A stretch of DNA of 64,000 nucleotides from Melanocharis versteri. Taxonomy: Eukaryota > Chordata > Aves > Passeriformes > Melanocharitidae. A program made the translations under genes and the position numbers. Shown piece by piece: positions 1 to 13,470 of this stretch. Position 1 is the stretch's first letter. Every line of letters begins with the position of its first letter. The stretch covers positions 1,853,505 to 1,917,504 of the forward strand of contig VZTG01001540.1 in NCBI GenBank assembly GCA_013397845.1, read 5' to 3'. Under the pieces are notes generated by a model. The model did no database searches. It was not told the DNA's origin and saw only the letters and a list, made by a program, of their open reading frames with translations.

Positions 1-3000
1 AATGAAAAGAGATAGGTTTCCCAGGAGAGGTGCTGAAGCTCCACATAGCATTATTTATCCTTCTTTCAAAAGCATAATTGTCGCCAACGGAAATTACTCA
101 GAATGCAGTAAAACATGTTTTTCTAACAAAATGAAGTCCAAATCCTGCTTCCTGGACCAACATGAACTTTCCAGTAGAGGACAATAAAGCTACTTCTCAG
201 ACCAGGAAAAACATTATTTGGGCCTTTTTCTGAACCATCCAAGAGCGGTAAATAAATATATAGAGACAAACATTTCACCTCATTATGCTTTGGTTTATGG
301 GGAACTGCGGTGGTGCGTGCACAGGAAGATTCCTTAATGATTTCAGGTTGATACTGAACAGACCGTGCTGAAAAGCTTTTTCTGACTCACTAATCCCAAC
401 CAAGTAGTGGTGTTACAAATATCTTTCAACAAAAACACCTACAACTTTGTCCATGCTTTCAAAGAATTAGCTATAGATCCAACTAGCTTAGATATACCCT
501 AAAAACAATAAAATTAAGAAGCCATTTTTCTTCCCTGTATGTTTTTAAAGCTGTACAAAGAGGGTTTTTTGTGGCTCATACAGGCAAAAGAGAATTTTTA
601 AATCTAATTTGTCTGCCTCTGTGCTGTGGAGATGTTTTCCTTTAACTGTATCATCTCAGGTCTGCACTAGAAATTTTTACCAGTTTTGGTACTGCAGGGT
701 CTGAGTGGCATGATCTATCTCTTTCTTAAGTGACTAAATTGTAATGGCTTTTCAATTCCTCCACGAGGAGGAAAGTACTTCAGTAATGTATTCCTTAGTG
801 TATGCTTGCGATGCCATGAATTTCTGCCAGCAAAATTTTTCTGTTGTCATCATAAACTGTGTTTACCTTAGATGAGTTCAGCATTCTGGTTAGAGACAAA
901 TCTTTTCTAATGAGACTGTGAGGCCATTAAAACTTTTCTTATGAATGAATGGCTGCACTGTTTTTAAACAGAAATTTATTTCTGTTCAAATGGGCTCTTT
1001 ATAGAGCATTTTCCTGTATTACGATTATAGATATTTGATCCCATCGAGTAATAAAAAACTAAGTATGTTTAGTTCTTCTCATGTATCTTCAAAAAAGACA
1101 AAGTTTTATGTTACTCATTTTTTAAAGTTTAAAATCCTAAACAACCAAAATTATAGGCAGTCCCTGGCAGTAATGAGAACCAACATGGAGGACCAGGAAT
1201 GACTGTTTCTTTCCCCTGCACAAATATTTCTTTTCTTGTTTAAAAGTCAAAAAACAATAGCCAGATATGTTTGCTGGCTATTTGATAGACAATTATCACT
1301 CTTCGTCAGAAAAAAAGAAAAAAAAAAAAAACAACAACACAATGAACAAACACATCTCAATAAGAAGAGTTTCACACCAAGGTCATTGCCTGATATCCCA
1401 GACTCACAGGCACCAAAGCCCACTGCCACCAGCAGTCCTAGGAAAGCAGAGCAAGCAGAGCTTTTGCACCACAATAAAAGCTGATAACTAAACAAAAACG
1501 GTGTGTGATTTTTCACAGGCCAAATGAAGTGTTTTATGCAGATGACAACTCTGACCTGGATTTCTACCCTCTAAATTGTTTGACCTGTGTTTTAAAAGTA
1601 TGCCACTAGATGCAGATGGATGCAACAGCAGGGACAGGTGATTGTACTTAAATAAAGACCCAAAAGCATTTCTGAGATTATTAACTTTTGAAAATTCCAG
1701 AGAAAATCTGGATCTCTGAAAGTTACGGTCTCTGCAAGACTCAGTTTCACTAAGTCTGTTCAGCCAGCAATCATGGTGGCTAACAAATTCTTGCTCTCTG
1801 TAGGCAACTTGCAGTGAGTCCTGATGGGGTTTTTTGTCACCACAAAGCATCTTTGGCAATGGGTAAAGTTCTTCAAGCAACAAGGAGTGCTGTGTGTGCA
1901 AGTTTTCAGAGGGTTTTGTGCTGAATGTGGGCTGAAATGGTGATGCAGTCCTCTAGCCATGCCCGTGCACTGTACAGCAGCACCCTGGCACAGACAGCAT
2001 CCCAGCTGCACTTGATAGGCTCAAAGTCTGTCATGGCCCTGACTGCTTTGATAAGCAGCTCATCTGCTCCTCCTCTGCCATGGAACCTTTTGCAGTTTAG
2101 AAATTAAAACAAAATAATAAATAAATAAAAAGAAAACCAGTAATTGTTTAACTTAGAGTAAATCTGGGACTCTAAGATGAGCTGTTAACTTAAAACTCTA
2201 CCTTTGAGGGCTTGTTCAGTTCAGGTAAGAAAGATTGGGCTGCTTTTGCATGGCCCAAAGGAGTGTCCTGCCCTATAAGAATACCTGACCTACTCCTATT
2301 CCTTCCAGAGTCAAGGAGCCCAGAAGCACAAGGATTTAACACCAGGAAAAAGAGTTACTAATGCACGCAAACAAAGCTGCTGAAAAAGCTGCTTGCTGTA
2401 GGTTGAGTAGCCCTTCTGTATTCCTTCAGCAGTTACCCACATGGACCCCCCACCAGTTATTGTAACACCTAGTTCAAAGCACTTTCAGGGTTCCTTAAAC
2501 ATGATCTGAAATGGGCACCCAGTCCACAGGGAAGACCAGGCCACATGTGAGGCATTCAAAATATGGATCAAGACCCGCACAGCCGCTTTAGAAATTTCAG
2601 AAATTCAGTTGTTTGTCGAACCAATCAACTGATGCTCTACAAAGGATACATTTTTATTGTGTTTGTTCTGGCTGATGAGTTCAGTTTGCCATGATGTTCT
2701 GAAAATCTAGAAAACATCAGTTTCAGAGTCATCCAACCTTCAAAATGGAGTTCCTCCTCATCTTTAATTTGATGTCTTCCTGTGCCATGGCCTCTCACTG
2801 CTGTTATGTCTTCAGATGGACAGGTTTTAGGTCTTGGACACTGACAGGAGGACCAGGTGGTTGAAGAAAGCCTACCCCCTTATCTGAAAAACATTTTAAA
2901 GAACTTCCCTTTTATTAAAGAGATTATTTAAAATATAGACCTAGGTCTAAATTTAAAATATATGATATGTAGAGTATTGAAATAATCTTGACAACATCAT

Positions 3001-6000
3001 GATCAGGAGAAAGTCCACACAAATTAGAAGAAATGTACTAATTAGTGAACACAACTGAGCTGTAAACACTAAGAGATTCGGCATATCACAGTTGCATCGA
3101 ATGGCAAGGTGATCTAATTTTAAAAAACCAGCGTGAGTCTTCCAGGTTTGAGGTCCCAGGCGAGAGTTTGAATATCTTCTATGACAAATAGCTTGTAACA
3201 ACTCCAGTAATTGTGTTTAAATAATTTTCGAACAATGAGCTTCAGGGTTTTAAATGTTCTCTATTTTACTGCAAAGACTTGCTAAACATATTAGAAGAAT
3301 ACAGAGGCAGATAAAAATGAGAACAAATTTAAACCAATAAGAGTGAATAAATAGGATCTACTTACTAAAAGAAAAGATATCCAAATTACAGAAAGAGTCC
3401 AATAAATCAAACCATTTACTCCTTGAAAGAGAATTTTACTGTCTCAATGGTGCTAACCTTTCAATGCCCAGTTAGCCATTACTTCATCAAAATTTCAAGT
3501 AGGAGAATTACTGGTGTGCTCAGGCTGTCTTCAGATTTCCTAGTATTTTCTCATTAATGTTAATATGCCATTAGAACATTCTGCACTTGAATTAGTGACT
3601 CATGATATTAGACATAGCCCTAAGGCAATCAAAAGAGTCACAAATATCTCATAGCACACTTCAGTCGCAATGTCCTGTAAAATATCTGAAATTCATCACT
3701 TCCTCAGCAATCTCATAAAAATGGTAACATTAGAGATGCCTGCAGCAATGCAGGCAGAAGACAAGCCCTTCTTCCACAAGTTACTTCCCAGTGCTGTTAT
3801 TAGCATTCATGAGTGGTGGAGCTGGCTGGTAGGGAGCAAAGCTCTGACTGTCATCTTGTCACGTTGCATCAGTCACCGCTGATATAAACTGGTGAATAAT
3901 GCAGGATAAAGTGAGAACTTCTGCAGATAATGGCAAAACATCAAAACGACAGGAAGGTCATTACTGAGTGATTCTCATTTCATAGTGTGTTTTACTTAAT
4001 AACGCTGACAGTGAATAGTTACTTTAAATGCAATAAAAGCAACTGTTTCTTGGTGGCAGCTGAACATGAGACATTAGAGTTATCCAGACTTATGAAAAAG
4101 GAACCTTTGATGGAAGAAGCAAAATCAAAAAATACCTTTGATGGAGGAAGAAGAATGTAAAGATATCTCCAGCTCCACATGACACTAACAAGTATTGAGC
4201 ACTATAGTTAGCGTGGAAAGGAGATTAGAAAATGTTATCTATACGTCTGCCAGTTGCACACCTTTCCCCAGGTTCTACTAGTTTTTGTTTATATGGAAAT
4301 ATTATTTTTCCTTCAGTGCTCACTCCATTACTGTTATTAACAGTAGTGTTGATCTAATCACTGCATGCATTCACCCAACTGCAAAGCACCCACTCCGTGT
4401 ACACACACAGAGACTTCCTCACACAGCACCAAATCTGATAAGGAAATGAAAGAGATCCTTAAATTGCCAGAGCCTTAGGAAGAAAGTTCAAAGTAATCTA
4501 GGAGCCATGTGTTGTGCAGGAAAAGTAGAAGAACAGATTAATAACTCTAATTACAAAATGGAGATTATCCTTAAATGTTTTAATTTGAATGGGTAATTAA
4601 CTGAGATAATGGTTGCAAATACATAGTCTGAAGTGTTCTTACCTTTCATGTTTAAGTAGGGCTAATATCCATACAGAAGAAATGTCCTCAAAGCATGCTT
4701 ACCATATTAACCCAGTCTTTCCTATACAATGTGAAGTTCTTCTGGCTTAACTCTTCAAGCAGTAGATTTCCTACAGTGATTTTGCTTGATGGTTCGCTGC
4801 TGCATGAGCTTCAGCAAAATTAATCTGACTCCAAAGCAGGCAATGCTCTCTCAGTACTCATTTGCATCGAGTTTTGTAGCGAAGAAATAAAGTTATGCTG
4901 CATAGCTTACTTGAACATTAGTCTTCCATCAGTCATTTGACAAAACACTGAAAATAAACTTTGGTTAAGAAATAAAAGAAAAACCAGTTTGTGAACACAA
5001 CTGCCATAGGTGGGCATGACCCAGGAGTTGGATTTTTTCCCAAGTGCACATTTTATTAAAGACCTACAAAACTGACTGATAGGACGTTGCCTTTTTGATG
5101 TTAGTAGTATAGCTAGACTGAAAACAGCACCTCTCATCTCAGCAGCCCAGGGGAACCAACCATGCCTTCCTTCAGACCTGCCCTTTATCCATGGGATGCT
5201 TTCTTATTCTTTACTTTTCAGAATTACAGTTTTGTTTAAGCCAATATGACATGAAACATTCCAGAAATTTGACTGTATCTTCAGACCCAAACTTGGTTAC
5301 TCCTGCTGACAGCTAGCGATGAGGGCACTAGGTACATCATACCTGAGACGTACCAAAGACAAATCCATTCTTTCCTGGAAACTTCCCCACCCACTCCACA
5401 CTTCTGAGAAACACAGTCATCAGCAGGCACAGAGAGGTTTCTGCCCACCTTGAGTTCACAGCTGGGGACTAATTGGCATAAACATAATCAGAAGATACCG
5501 TCACTCCATTTGGTAGTAAAAGCTAAGAAAGAGGATTCCTCCCCCAGGCATTCAAACTGGTCCATATGCTCTTTATGGTAAGCTGAGTGGCTGCACACCC
5601 CAGCTATACACCAGCCAGAGAGCAGCTGAGCAGGGAAAGAATCATAACATGATTTGGCTTCCAGCTGCTCCCCTACAGCCTGCCATTTCTTAAGTAGGTG
5701 TACATTTTGTGAAATAATACCCTTAGGCACTCGGTGGAAAAGGAAGTTGTTTTCCAGAGCAACCACCATCAGTCTCTGTACACACCACAAAATTGCTGTA
5801 ATCCTCACTGTTTTAAATGACTGCCTCGGACTTGGTAAAAATACTTTGGTTATATTAAACATTAAGATCTTAAACATACTTGCTGGGAGACTGGAGGTGT
5901 GAAATATGAGATACAGCAAGCAGGAAAGCGGAAAGGAGGGACCTTTGAAAATGACATTATATTTTGTCTCTAAAACACATTTCTGAAAACAAAACAAGGA

Positions 6001-8419
6001 AGAAATGCTTCATGTAAGGATGAGATGATAAGAAATTGTAAGAGAAAAGGCATCACATAGGAAGGTGACAGGAAAACAACATAGCAGGAAGGAAAATGAG
6101 GAAATACAGCAAGAACTCAGACTGGAAGCAACAGCCAGAAATTTTGATTCCAGAGGAAACATTCATGGTCAGGCTAGAGGAGACATAGGTTTAAAATGTA
6201 TTCAGGACATGTTCACCCACAATGATCAAAACCATGCTAGCATTCTTTCCAACAGTTTCTAATGCCAGTACACAGGGCCTTACCCCTGTACAAGGCTTCT
6301 ACAGCTACCCACATCTTAATCACTAGACTGTCTGAGACCTTTCCTTTGATGATTTAGAGGGTATGGCTATGAATTAAGGCTGCACTTTTTACCAGTGGTC
6401 AGGTGTTAACTGAGGCGGTGACTTTTGAGGTGCTTGCGTGTATGTGTGTGAAATGAGGAGGAATAATGAGGGAAAGTACAGCCACAGGATCTTGCTCTGG
6501 GCTGCCTCGTCTGAGCCAGTTTCTATTACAGTTTCCAGACCAAGAACTCGCTGTTTGTTCGTGGTCTGTGGAAACCCAACTTGTGAAAGGCTTTTTGGCT
6601 CTCCTTCTCATTTCCACTAGCTAAATTGCCATAAAAAGCAGTCATGTTATGCAGGGATTTTCACCTTTGGCATTTCTGAGATGTCTAGCCTTCTTGTTTT
6701 TCACATTCCTGCCCTGTGTCAGCAAGTGGTGTGGCTTCAGGAAACAATCTGTGTAGTCATGATTAGCAGAGAAAAAGTCCTGTGGAGCTGTGAACTGTGA
6801 GGCCAAGAAGCAAGTGTGATCCACTTGCTGGTTAGAAAAAGTCCAAGGGAAAGAGGAATTAAAAGAAAACCCTGATTTCTCAACCCTACTGTTGTGTGTC
6901 AGTGTTGCTGGCACAGAGAGATTCAAATCCCTGGGGCTGCTCTGGCCTCAGCCTCAGAATCTTCTTTACCTCCAAATTCACAACTAAGCCTCACTGGTAG
7001 AGGCTCCTGATTCAGAGGTCCACCAAATCTCCTCACGAGAACAGGAGGCACAAAAGTTATGATTGGACATCAGGGGAAACCACATCTTGTAACCACTCTT
7101 CACAAATAAATTTCATTGCTTAACTTAGAAAATAAATAAATCTTTCCAGAGTTGTCAGTGGGTATAACTCTCACAATAAGGAGGAAACAATAGACCTACA
7201 AAGTGCAGACACAGGAGATGCTCTTAGAAAGAAGTTGCAAGTTCAGCTGTAGTGGAGGTAAATGGGGTAACAGGACAAGAGGTCTGAAGGCAGAAAGGAA
7301 GCTTCCTTAAGGTAAAGAGGATGTTTTTACAGTAGATTTTGCTTTTTATTCAAAACTGATTTGTTTTGTGCATGCCTCATCCATAGACCAATGCAACATT
7401 CCACTGCCCCGTCAGACTTTTAAATGTCCTCTTTTACTGAAAAGTGAGTGTTCCCTCATCCACCTGGAGACCAAGCACAAGTGGATTGCATCGTTCTGGG
7501 CTGACACGAATGGTATATATTGTAAAAGCTGAGCCTATGCACTAAATTCATGCGCTACACACTGTCTCTCTGTCTCACAATGGGGTCTAGCCCAAGCAAT
7601 GTCAAACTGAAACACTGCATTTCTCCAGTGCCCTGCTCAGCCTCGCTCTTGCTTTTCTCAAGAAATGTCAATTTGTTTCCTTCACTTAGACTTCATTTTT
7701 GAACTTTCTTAGTGACACTCAAAAGAAGGGGGGGGATAAAATAAAATCAGCCAGGCCACAGTTACTTTGACTGAGTTAACTATAACTACTAGCGAGTACA
7801 AAAAACTTTGGGAAACCATTACCACAAAAAATGCACTTAAACTAAAAATATTGTAGTACAGTTTGATTGGGTCTTGATCACTGTGTTTCAAAAAATTTCT
7901 CTTTTACTGTTTTTTTTTTTTCCAAGAAAAGGTCACTAGAAAGTAAGCTGTTACGTATAAACTCTAAGTGATCTTGTGATTTCTTACCAAAATAGTCTCA
8001 TGCCCTCTGTTTTACTCAGGTGAGAAGAATTTAAACTGAAACTAACAGTTACTATACCTAATTATGAGATTCAGCACTGCAGAACACTTTTCAAAGAATG
8101 GCTTCATTTCTGCTCCTGTAGATGACTTGACACAAAAGAAAGTGGTAAGAAGCTGTCCAAAAATTAATGTTGAGCAACTGAGGGGCTGGGAACATCAAAT
8201 GAAGAAGATCAGGGCTAAAGAGACTATGCAGTTACTATAAATTATCAAAATGGAGCAGATTTAAATCAGATACTTGTGTCAACCTTATTTACTTTTTCAC
8301 ACACACTTGCACATCCATGTTGCTATTGTACTTCTCCACTTCTGATTGCCAAGAAAAAAAGCACCCGGCTCTTGCTTCAGTTACTGGACCTTCCAAATCA
8401 CAGTCATCCTTTTTTAAGA
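1..8419. other. Intergenic stretch, no gene recognised
   Basis: AT-rich unique-looking sequence with a poly(A)-rich spot at ~1,310-1,335, a short A/T repeat at ~2,105-2,130, a T run at ~7,905-7,921 and a short direct repeat (ACCTTTGATGG at ~4,104 and ~4,134). The longest ORF (169 codons, minus, 5,488-5,997) has no recognisable domain. I see no splice-consistent exon chain or interspersed repeat I can name. Confidence 0.6.
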
Positions 8420-8960
8420 TCGTAATGGGGTTTTAAAAAAGAATGTTTTGCACAAATTCACACAGGCATTAGTACATTATATTCATTGAAACAACGCCAA
8501 GCTCTAACTACTTTGAATGGCACTTTAAGTACATAGATGCATATTAAAAGCCATTTCCAGAAATAAACTGAAATAATTAAAATAATTTCTGACTATGCTT
8601 AACAAAAACTCATTTCCAAGCAGTAAAAATTGATAGTCAGTCAAATCTTGTTATTCAGCCATGGCACATGAGATTTATGTTTTGATGTCTATTAGTTCTG
8701 TAATTGTTTTCCCTCCAAGCATTCATTTGTGGAGGTTTGGTAGCTCTCTGGGGTTGTTATTAATTACTCTAAAATAATTTGTCCTGAAAAAATTGCTAGT
8801 GTTCTTAATAAGTGGCAAGTCTGAATGCTTACCTGCATGATTCATGAACATCAAACGCTAATCACAGCTCCTCACTAAAAATACCAAAAGTTCATTGCAG
8901 TAATTACAGCCTTTAATGCATAACTTTTCATATAACTGTCTTTGTATAAAGGTCTCAGTT
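8420..8960. other. Candidate conserved noncoding block
   Basis: AT-rich sequence without simple repeats or retroelement signatures, with many TAAT/ATTA core motifs (e.g. TGTTATTAATTACTC, GTAATTACAGCC, CTGTAATTG) and CAGCCATGG. This composition is typical of developmental enhancers in gene deserts, but conservation cannot be judged from one genome. Confidence 0.25.
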
Positions 8961-11900
8961 CCATACAGATGTCAGCAGTGGCAGAAAGTGCTCCCTTTTT
9001 AGGAGGGTACTGATCATGATTTCAGGTGAACTACTATGCAGGAGGCTATCTGCACAAGAAATGGAATAAAAGGCTTGGATGGGAACCCAGTTCACCTTAT
9101 CCTGAGTTGGGATTAGTTACATCTGCCTTCACACAGCCTATTCTTAAAGACATCAGTGATTAAGACTGCCTAAAGAAGTCATGGCAAGGCTTCATCATAC
9201 TTGTTATCACAAGGATTTTTCAGGTGTTTAATCCGAGTCCTCAATGGTCCAGCTGTGTAGTATATTCCTATTTCTTTTCAAGATCCATTGCTGTTCTTTT
9301 CTTGAGGCTAAACAACTTTATTTTTTCCAGACCTTCTTCAGTGGTGGTATTTTCTACCCGTGAACTGACTTTTGGGAGGAAATGTGTCCACCTCAGCCAG
9401 AAACCTGCACAGGAAAGCAAGTCCAGCCCACTTTTACAGGCATCTCTTTACTGCAGAGACAGAGCAGGAGGTGTTCCAAAAGCCCACTGTGGCCTCTGAC
9501 TGCAAGAGGCAGCCTCTGTGTGTGCAGTTAATACATAACTCTGCACACTGATGTAAAATCAAACGTATAGAGTCAAAAATGAAAGCCACATGTGAGAACG
9601 AGAGATTAACCAAGGAAACATTGATGATGAGAAAGTCGGGATGATGACATGAACATAAACACTGAGTATGAGGTTGAAGGGTTACTGGGATTTTTGTACA
9701 TGTCAACAAGTCAGATGAGAAAAGCAGGGCAACTATATATCTCAGCATTTGGTTATACTATGACTTCTGTGGAGTGCTGTAGCAGATCACAGCACCCAAA
9801 TATTCACATTTCAAAGAAGACTTCAAGAAGAATAGAATAAAAAAGTCAGAAATGTTCAAGCAAGAGTTGTTAAATAACTAAAAGATGAGAATCATCATAG
9901 GAATCCAGCACATTTAGTTCACAAAGTTACTTAGTTACATCCTCTGGGATTATAAATACATTGAGGCCCCTCACACAAAGTAAATGATTGGAAGCTGAAG
10001 CTAAAATTCAAAGATAACCAAGATTTAAAGTCAACCCACTAGTGCAGGAGACGAAACTGTTCAGAGTATTTTACTGGACCTATGGAGCTATCAGTGGCCC
10101 TTTGAATAGCAGACTGCGTGCATTAAATGTCACAGACTTGCACTTACATCAGGATTTGATTAAGTTAATGTTGCAATCTTAAAACTTGCCGAGTTTCGAA
10201 ATTCATAATTCACAGGGTTATTGTCAGTCTTTAATTTTAATATAAAGCGGTTTCCTTTGTTCAGAACAGAGAAGGAAGGTACGAATATGAAGTTATATAT
10301 TGGAAGAGCCACTGGTCTTGTAGTAAAGCCCACAAGGAGAGACAACTCAGGAGAGACTTCCCCCTGCACTGTCCATCTCTGCCCATGGCACAGCCAGACA
10401 GAGATGTTCCTGAGACAGAAATGTACTGCTGAGCTTCCCACAACAAGCTCTACACACGCTTCTCACAAAAACCTGCCTCCCCATTCTCCACAATTACGTC
10501 AGTAATTACAAGGAAACACAAGACAGGATAAAGGAGACATGCTTGGTACTGGAGATTTTCTGCTGGAAGTAACTGAAAGACTTTTATTTTCCTGGGCTGG
10601 CAGAGTCCCTCTATTGATTTATCTTATCTGACTCAAGTCTCATTGACTTCTCGGACTCTGATTTCACAGATATCTAATTAAGCTACTTAAAACACTAGCA
10701 CGAGCTGTTGAAAACTCACATATGAGATAGTATATTAAAGGGTATCAGATAAGGAGAAATCCCAGGTGGGTATGAAATGGCTTTTACTGTCCAAATGTGC
10801 TGGCTAACAATTAGCAAAACACTGTGGGAACAGAAAACTGTTACCAGAGATATGTCTGACTACAGTTTTACAGGCCCCTGTAGAAGCACCGAAAAGACTG
10901 TAAACTTCAATCCCATTTCTAAATTGTATTAAAAAAAACCCTTAATGTGGGTTTAAAAAGACAACTGTTTGCATCTGGAACTAATAAGAAGGCTAGAAAA
11001 AAATGGAGTGTGATTGTGGCTGCCTGGTGAACCAAAGCTGGAAATAGATCTAGATTGCAGAAACAGCCATGAAATCAGATATTACGAATATTGCAATGAA
11101 ATGCATAAATAAAATATAACCAGTGAGAATCTGTTAGTAGATCACATTCTTGTTTGCAAGAAGATGAACTTTAAAGGGAAGATGTATAATAAGTAGTGTT
11201 TCCCTAGATAAAGAGAGGTACTACGCAATTGCAGTAAGAAGAGAGAAAAAGTCTGGGAGAGGGAAGCTAAGCACAGTGGAGCAAGGAGCAGCAATTAAAA
11301 ACTGGTGCAACACAATGCCAGGGCATTTAAATGAAATTGATATTGTGAGGGGTGAGGGAGAAGAATCCTGGGAACGTTCCAAAAGCAGTTTAAAGCCATA
11401 CAAAATGGCATGTGTGAATGACATTTTGAACAGTGTTATCAAGAAGCTGAAGGAACCCCACAATAATATTTTGTCAAACTATGAAGAAAAGACAGGCTTG
11501 TGTAACTACCCAGTTTCCAGAGATGAACAGATGGCACTACTAACAGAAAAGGAAAAGGCAACAGCTGAAATGAAAGCACAGAAAGATGCAAACTCTAGCA
11601 ATCAGTAGAGACTTGCACAGACCTGAGAAACAAGCTTGTACACAAACAAGAACACTGAGGAGAAAGGAGCATGCAAGTGACATAGAAAATAAACCAGCAC
11701 TCAGTCAACAGCAAAAGCACAAGATACAGAAAAAAAAATTAGAAAAGCAGTGACATCATGTAGAAAACTTAACGGAAAAACCTTATGCATGGAATCATCA
11801 TGTCAGGGGTTTCAGGAGCAAATTCAACTGCTGATAACTTTGAGATTTCTCACAGATTACATTAATCAAACACAATAAATAAAAAGTAAAGGTTAGTCAT

Positions 11901-13353
11901 ACCCCTCAAAAAAACCCCAACAAACAAAAAAAGACAGCAGTGAATGAACAGGAAAACAGAAACCAAAGAGAAAATCAGCACTTTTTTTTCCCCATGCTAA
12001 AGTCTGTACTAAATAGTACAAATTAAACCTACAATAGGATGAGTCTGTGGGCTTTATTATAAACAACACTTAGACACATGAAAAGGGGTAAAGATTGAAA
12101 TTTCACATAGGGAGGAAAAGCCACGGCTTCTGAATAAAAAAAAGTGTATATAGTAACTAAACCTGAGACATACACTTAAACTAAGACATAGAAAAAAAAA
12201 TGAATAAAACCATCTTATTTATGAGTCAGTTACAGTATCTAAGTGACACATTGTTTATCACTGACTCCAAAGAAGTAAAAATGCTACTGCAGATATCCAT
12301 CCTCAGCATTATCAGAGCAATAATCTAGGGTATAAAACTACCTGATATTTTCTCAAAAACCTCTGAGTACATGTGCCACCTGAGACAACACATGGAGTAA
12401 GCTTCTACAGGATATGGCCTCAGCACACTGCAGCTTGAGTGTTGATAGGAGCTGGAAGCCAGCTACCACATCCCGAAAAATAAAGCAGTGAATGAAGAGG
12501 CAATCAGCATACAGCATGAGATCAGCCAGGCAGAGCAGAAGTGCCACTCCAGGAAAAGGCAGTGAGCTGCTGGATTGCACATCAGCTTCATTATCAAGAG
12601 ATGGTCAAGAAATACTTGGAAAGAACATCTTGAAATAAATGTCTGCTTGACAAAAGCTAGCCAGAATTTTTAAGAGTAGGTAAAAACTGGTAGCAAAGCC
12701 AATGAGTCAGAGGCTTTTTTGGTTTTTTTCCTTTTTCCACTTAGTTGATTTCTGGGTTGTGGGAGTTTTGGGTGTATTTTTTTGTTCTGTTTCATTTTTA
12801 ATGAAAAATATCACAATCCAAACAGGTACTTCACTAAAGTGACTGAGAGGTAGATAGCTAATTGCTGAGACAGTGGCCTTGCTATGTGAAAACACATCAA
12901 CTGAACAAGAACTTTGACCTCACAATGAAACAGAAAACATCACCATCCCAGCTAATGAATTTTAAGGCAGGCACTAGAAAGAAACAGCAAAATAAAGCAG
13001 GGGTTTCCAAGTGTGCATATTTATTATTCTGTCAGACTGGCCCTGCCGGGGAGGAATTCCTCTCTGTGCCCATAAAGACAAGAAACACAGAGAAAAGCTG
13101 AGCCAGACTGAAAGCATCATTTAAAAGATGAGTGGATCATCAAAAACAAAAGGGTTGTCAAAAGTCAGAGCCACTGTCAGCAGGAAAGCTATTTCTGAAA
13201 AGTCAGAATTGCCAAATTCAGCCCATGACACTGGGTTAAGTGGTCATGGTACTTGCAGAAGTCAAGTTAAGTGGCAAAGAGATAATGACAGCTCATAGCA
13301 CTAGCAGCAGGGTTTAGATTTTAGAGTTACTAGTTCCAGAGAAATCTTTCAGG
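8961..13353. other. Intergenic stretch with one weak ORF remnant
   Basis: Unique AT-rich sequence. The only feature of note is an open frame on the plus strand at ~11,167-11,608, ending in a charged helix-like segment (see findings). No other exon-like or repeat content recognised. Confidence 0.5.
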
Positions 13354-13470
13354 TTAAAAAAAAAAAAAAAAAAGGAAAAAAATTTAAAAATTTAAAACAA
13401 AGCGGAAAAAAAAGGGAAAAAAGAAAGCAGAGAAAAGAAAACAGAAGAAGGAAAAAGAAAACCAGAAATA
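13354..13470. repeat. A-rich low-complexity tract
   Basis: It starts with a run of 19 or so A and continues with A-rich, G-sprinkled sequence (GGAAAAAAATTTAAAAA, GAAAGCAGAGAAAAG). No recognisable retroelement body precedes it on either strand, so I treat it as simple sequence. Confidence 0.8.

Noticed and set aside
1488..1901. 137-codon minus-strand ORF
   Set aside because: No domain, no splice context, composition as expected for chance; overlapping ORFs on both strands.
9224..9499. Possible diverged CR1 3' region around TTGAGGCTAAACAACTTTAT
   Set aside because: Only a few short resemblances to the CR1 consensus; too weak to call.
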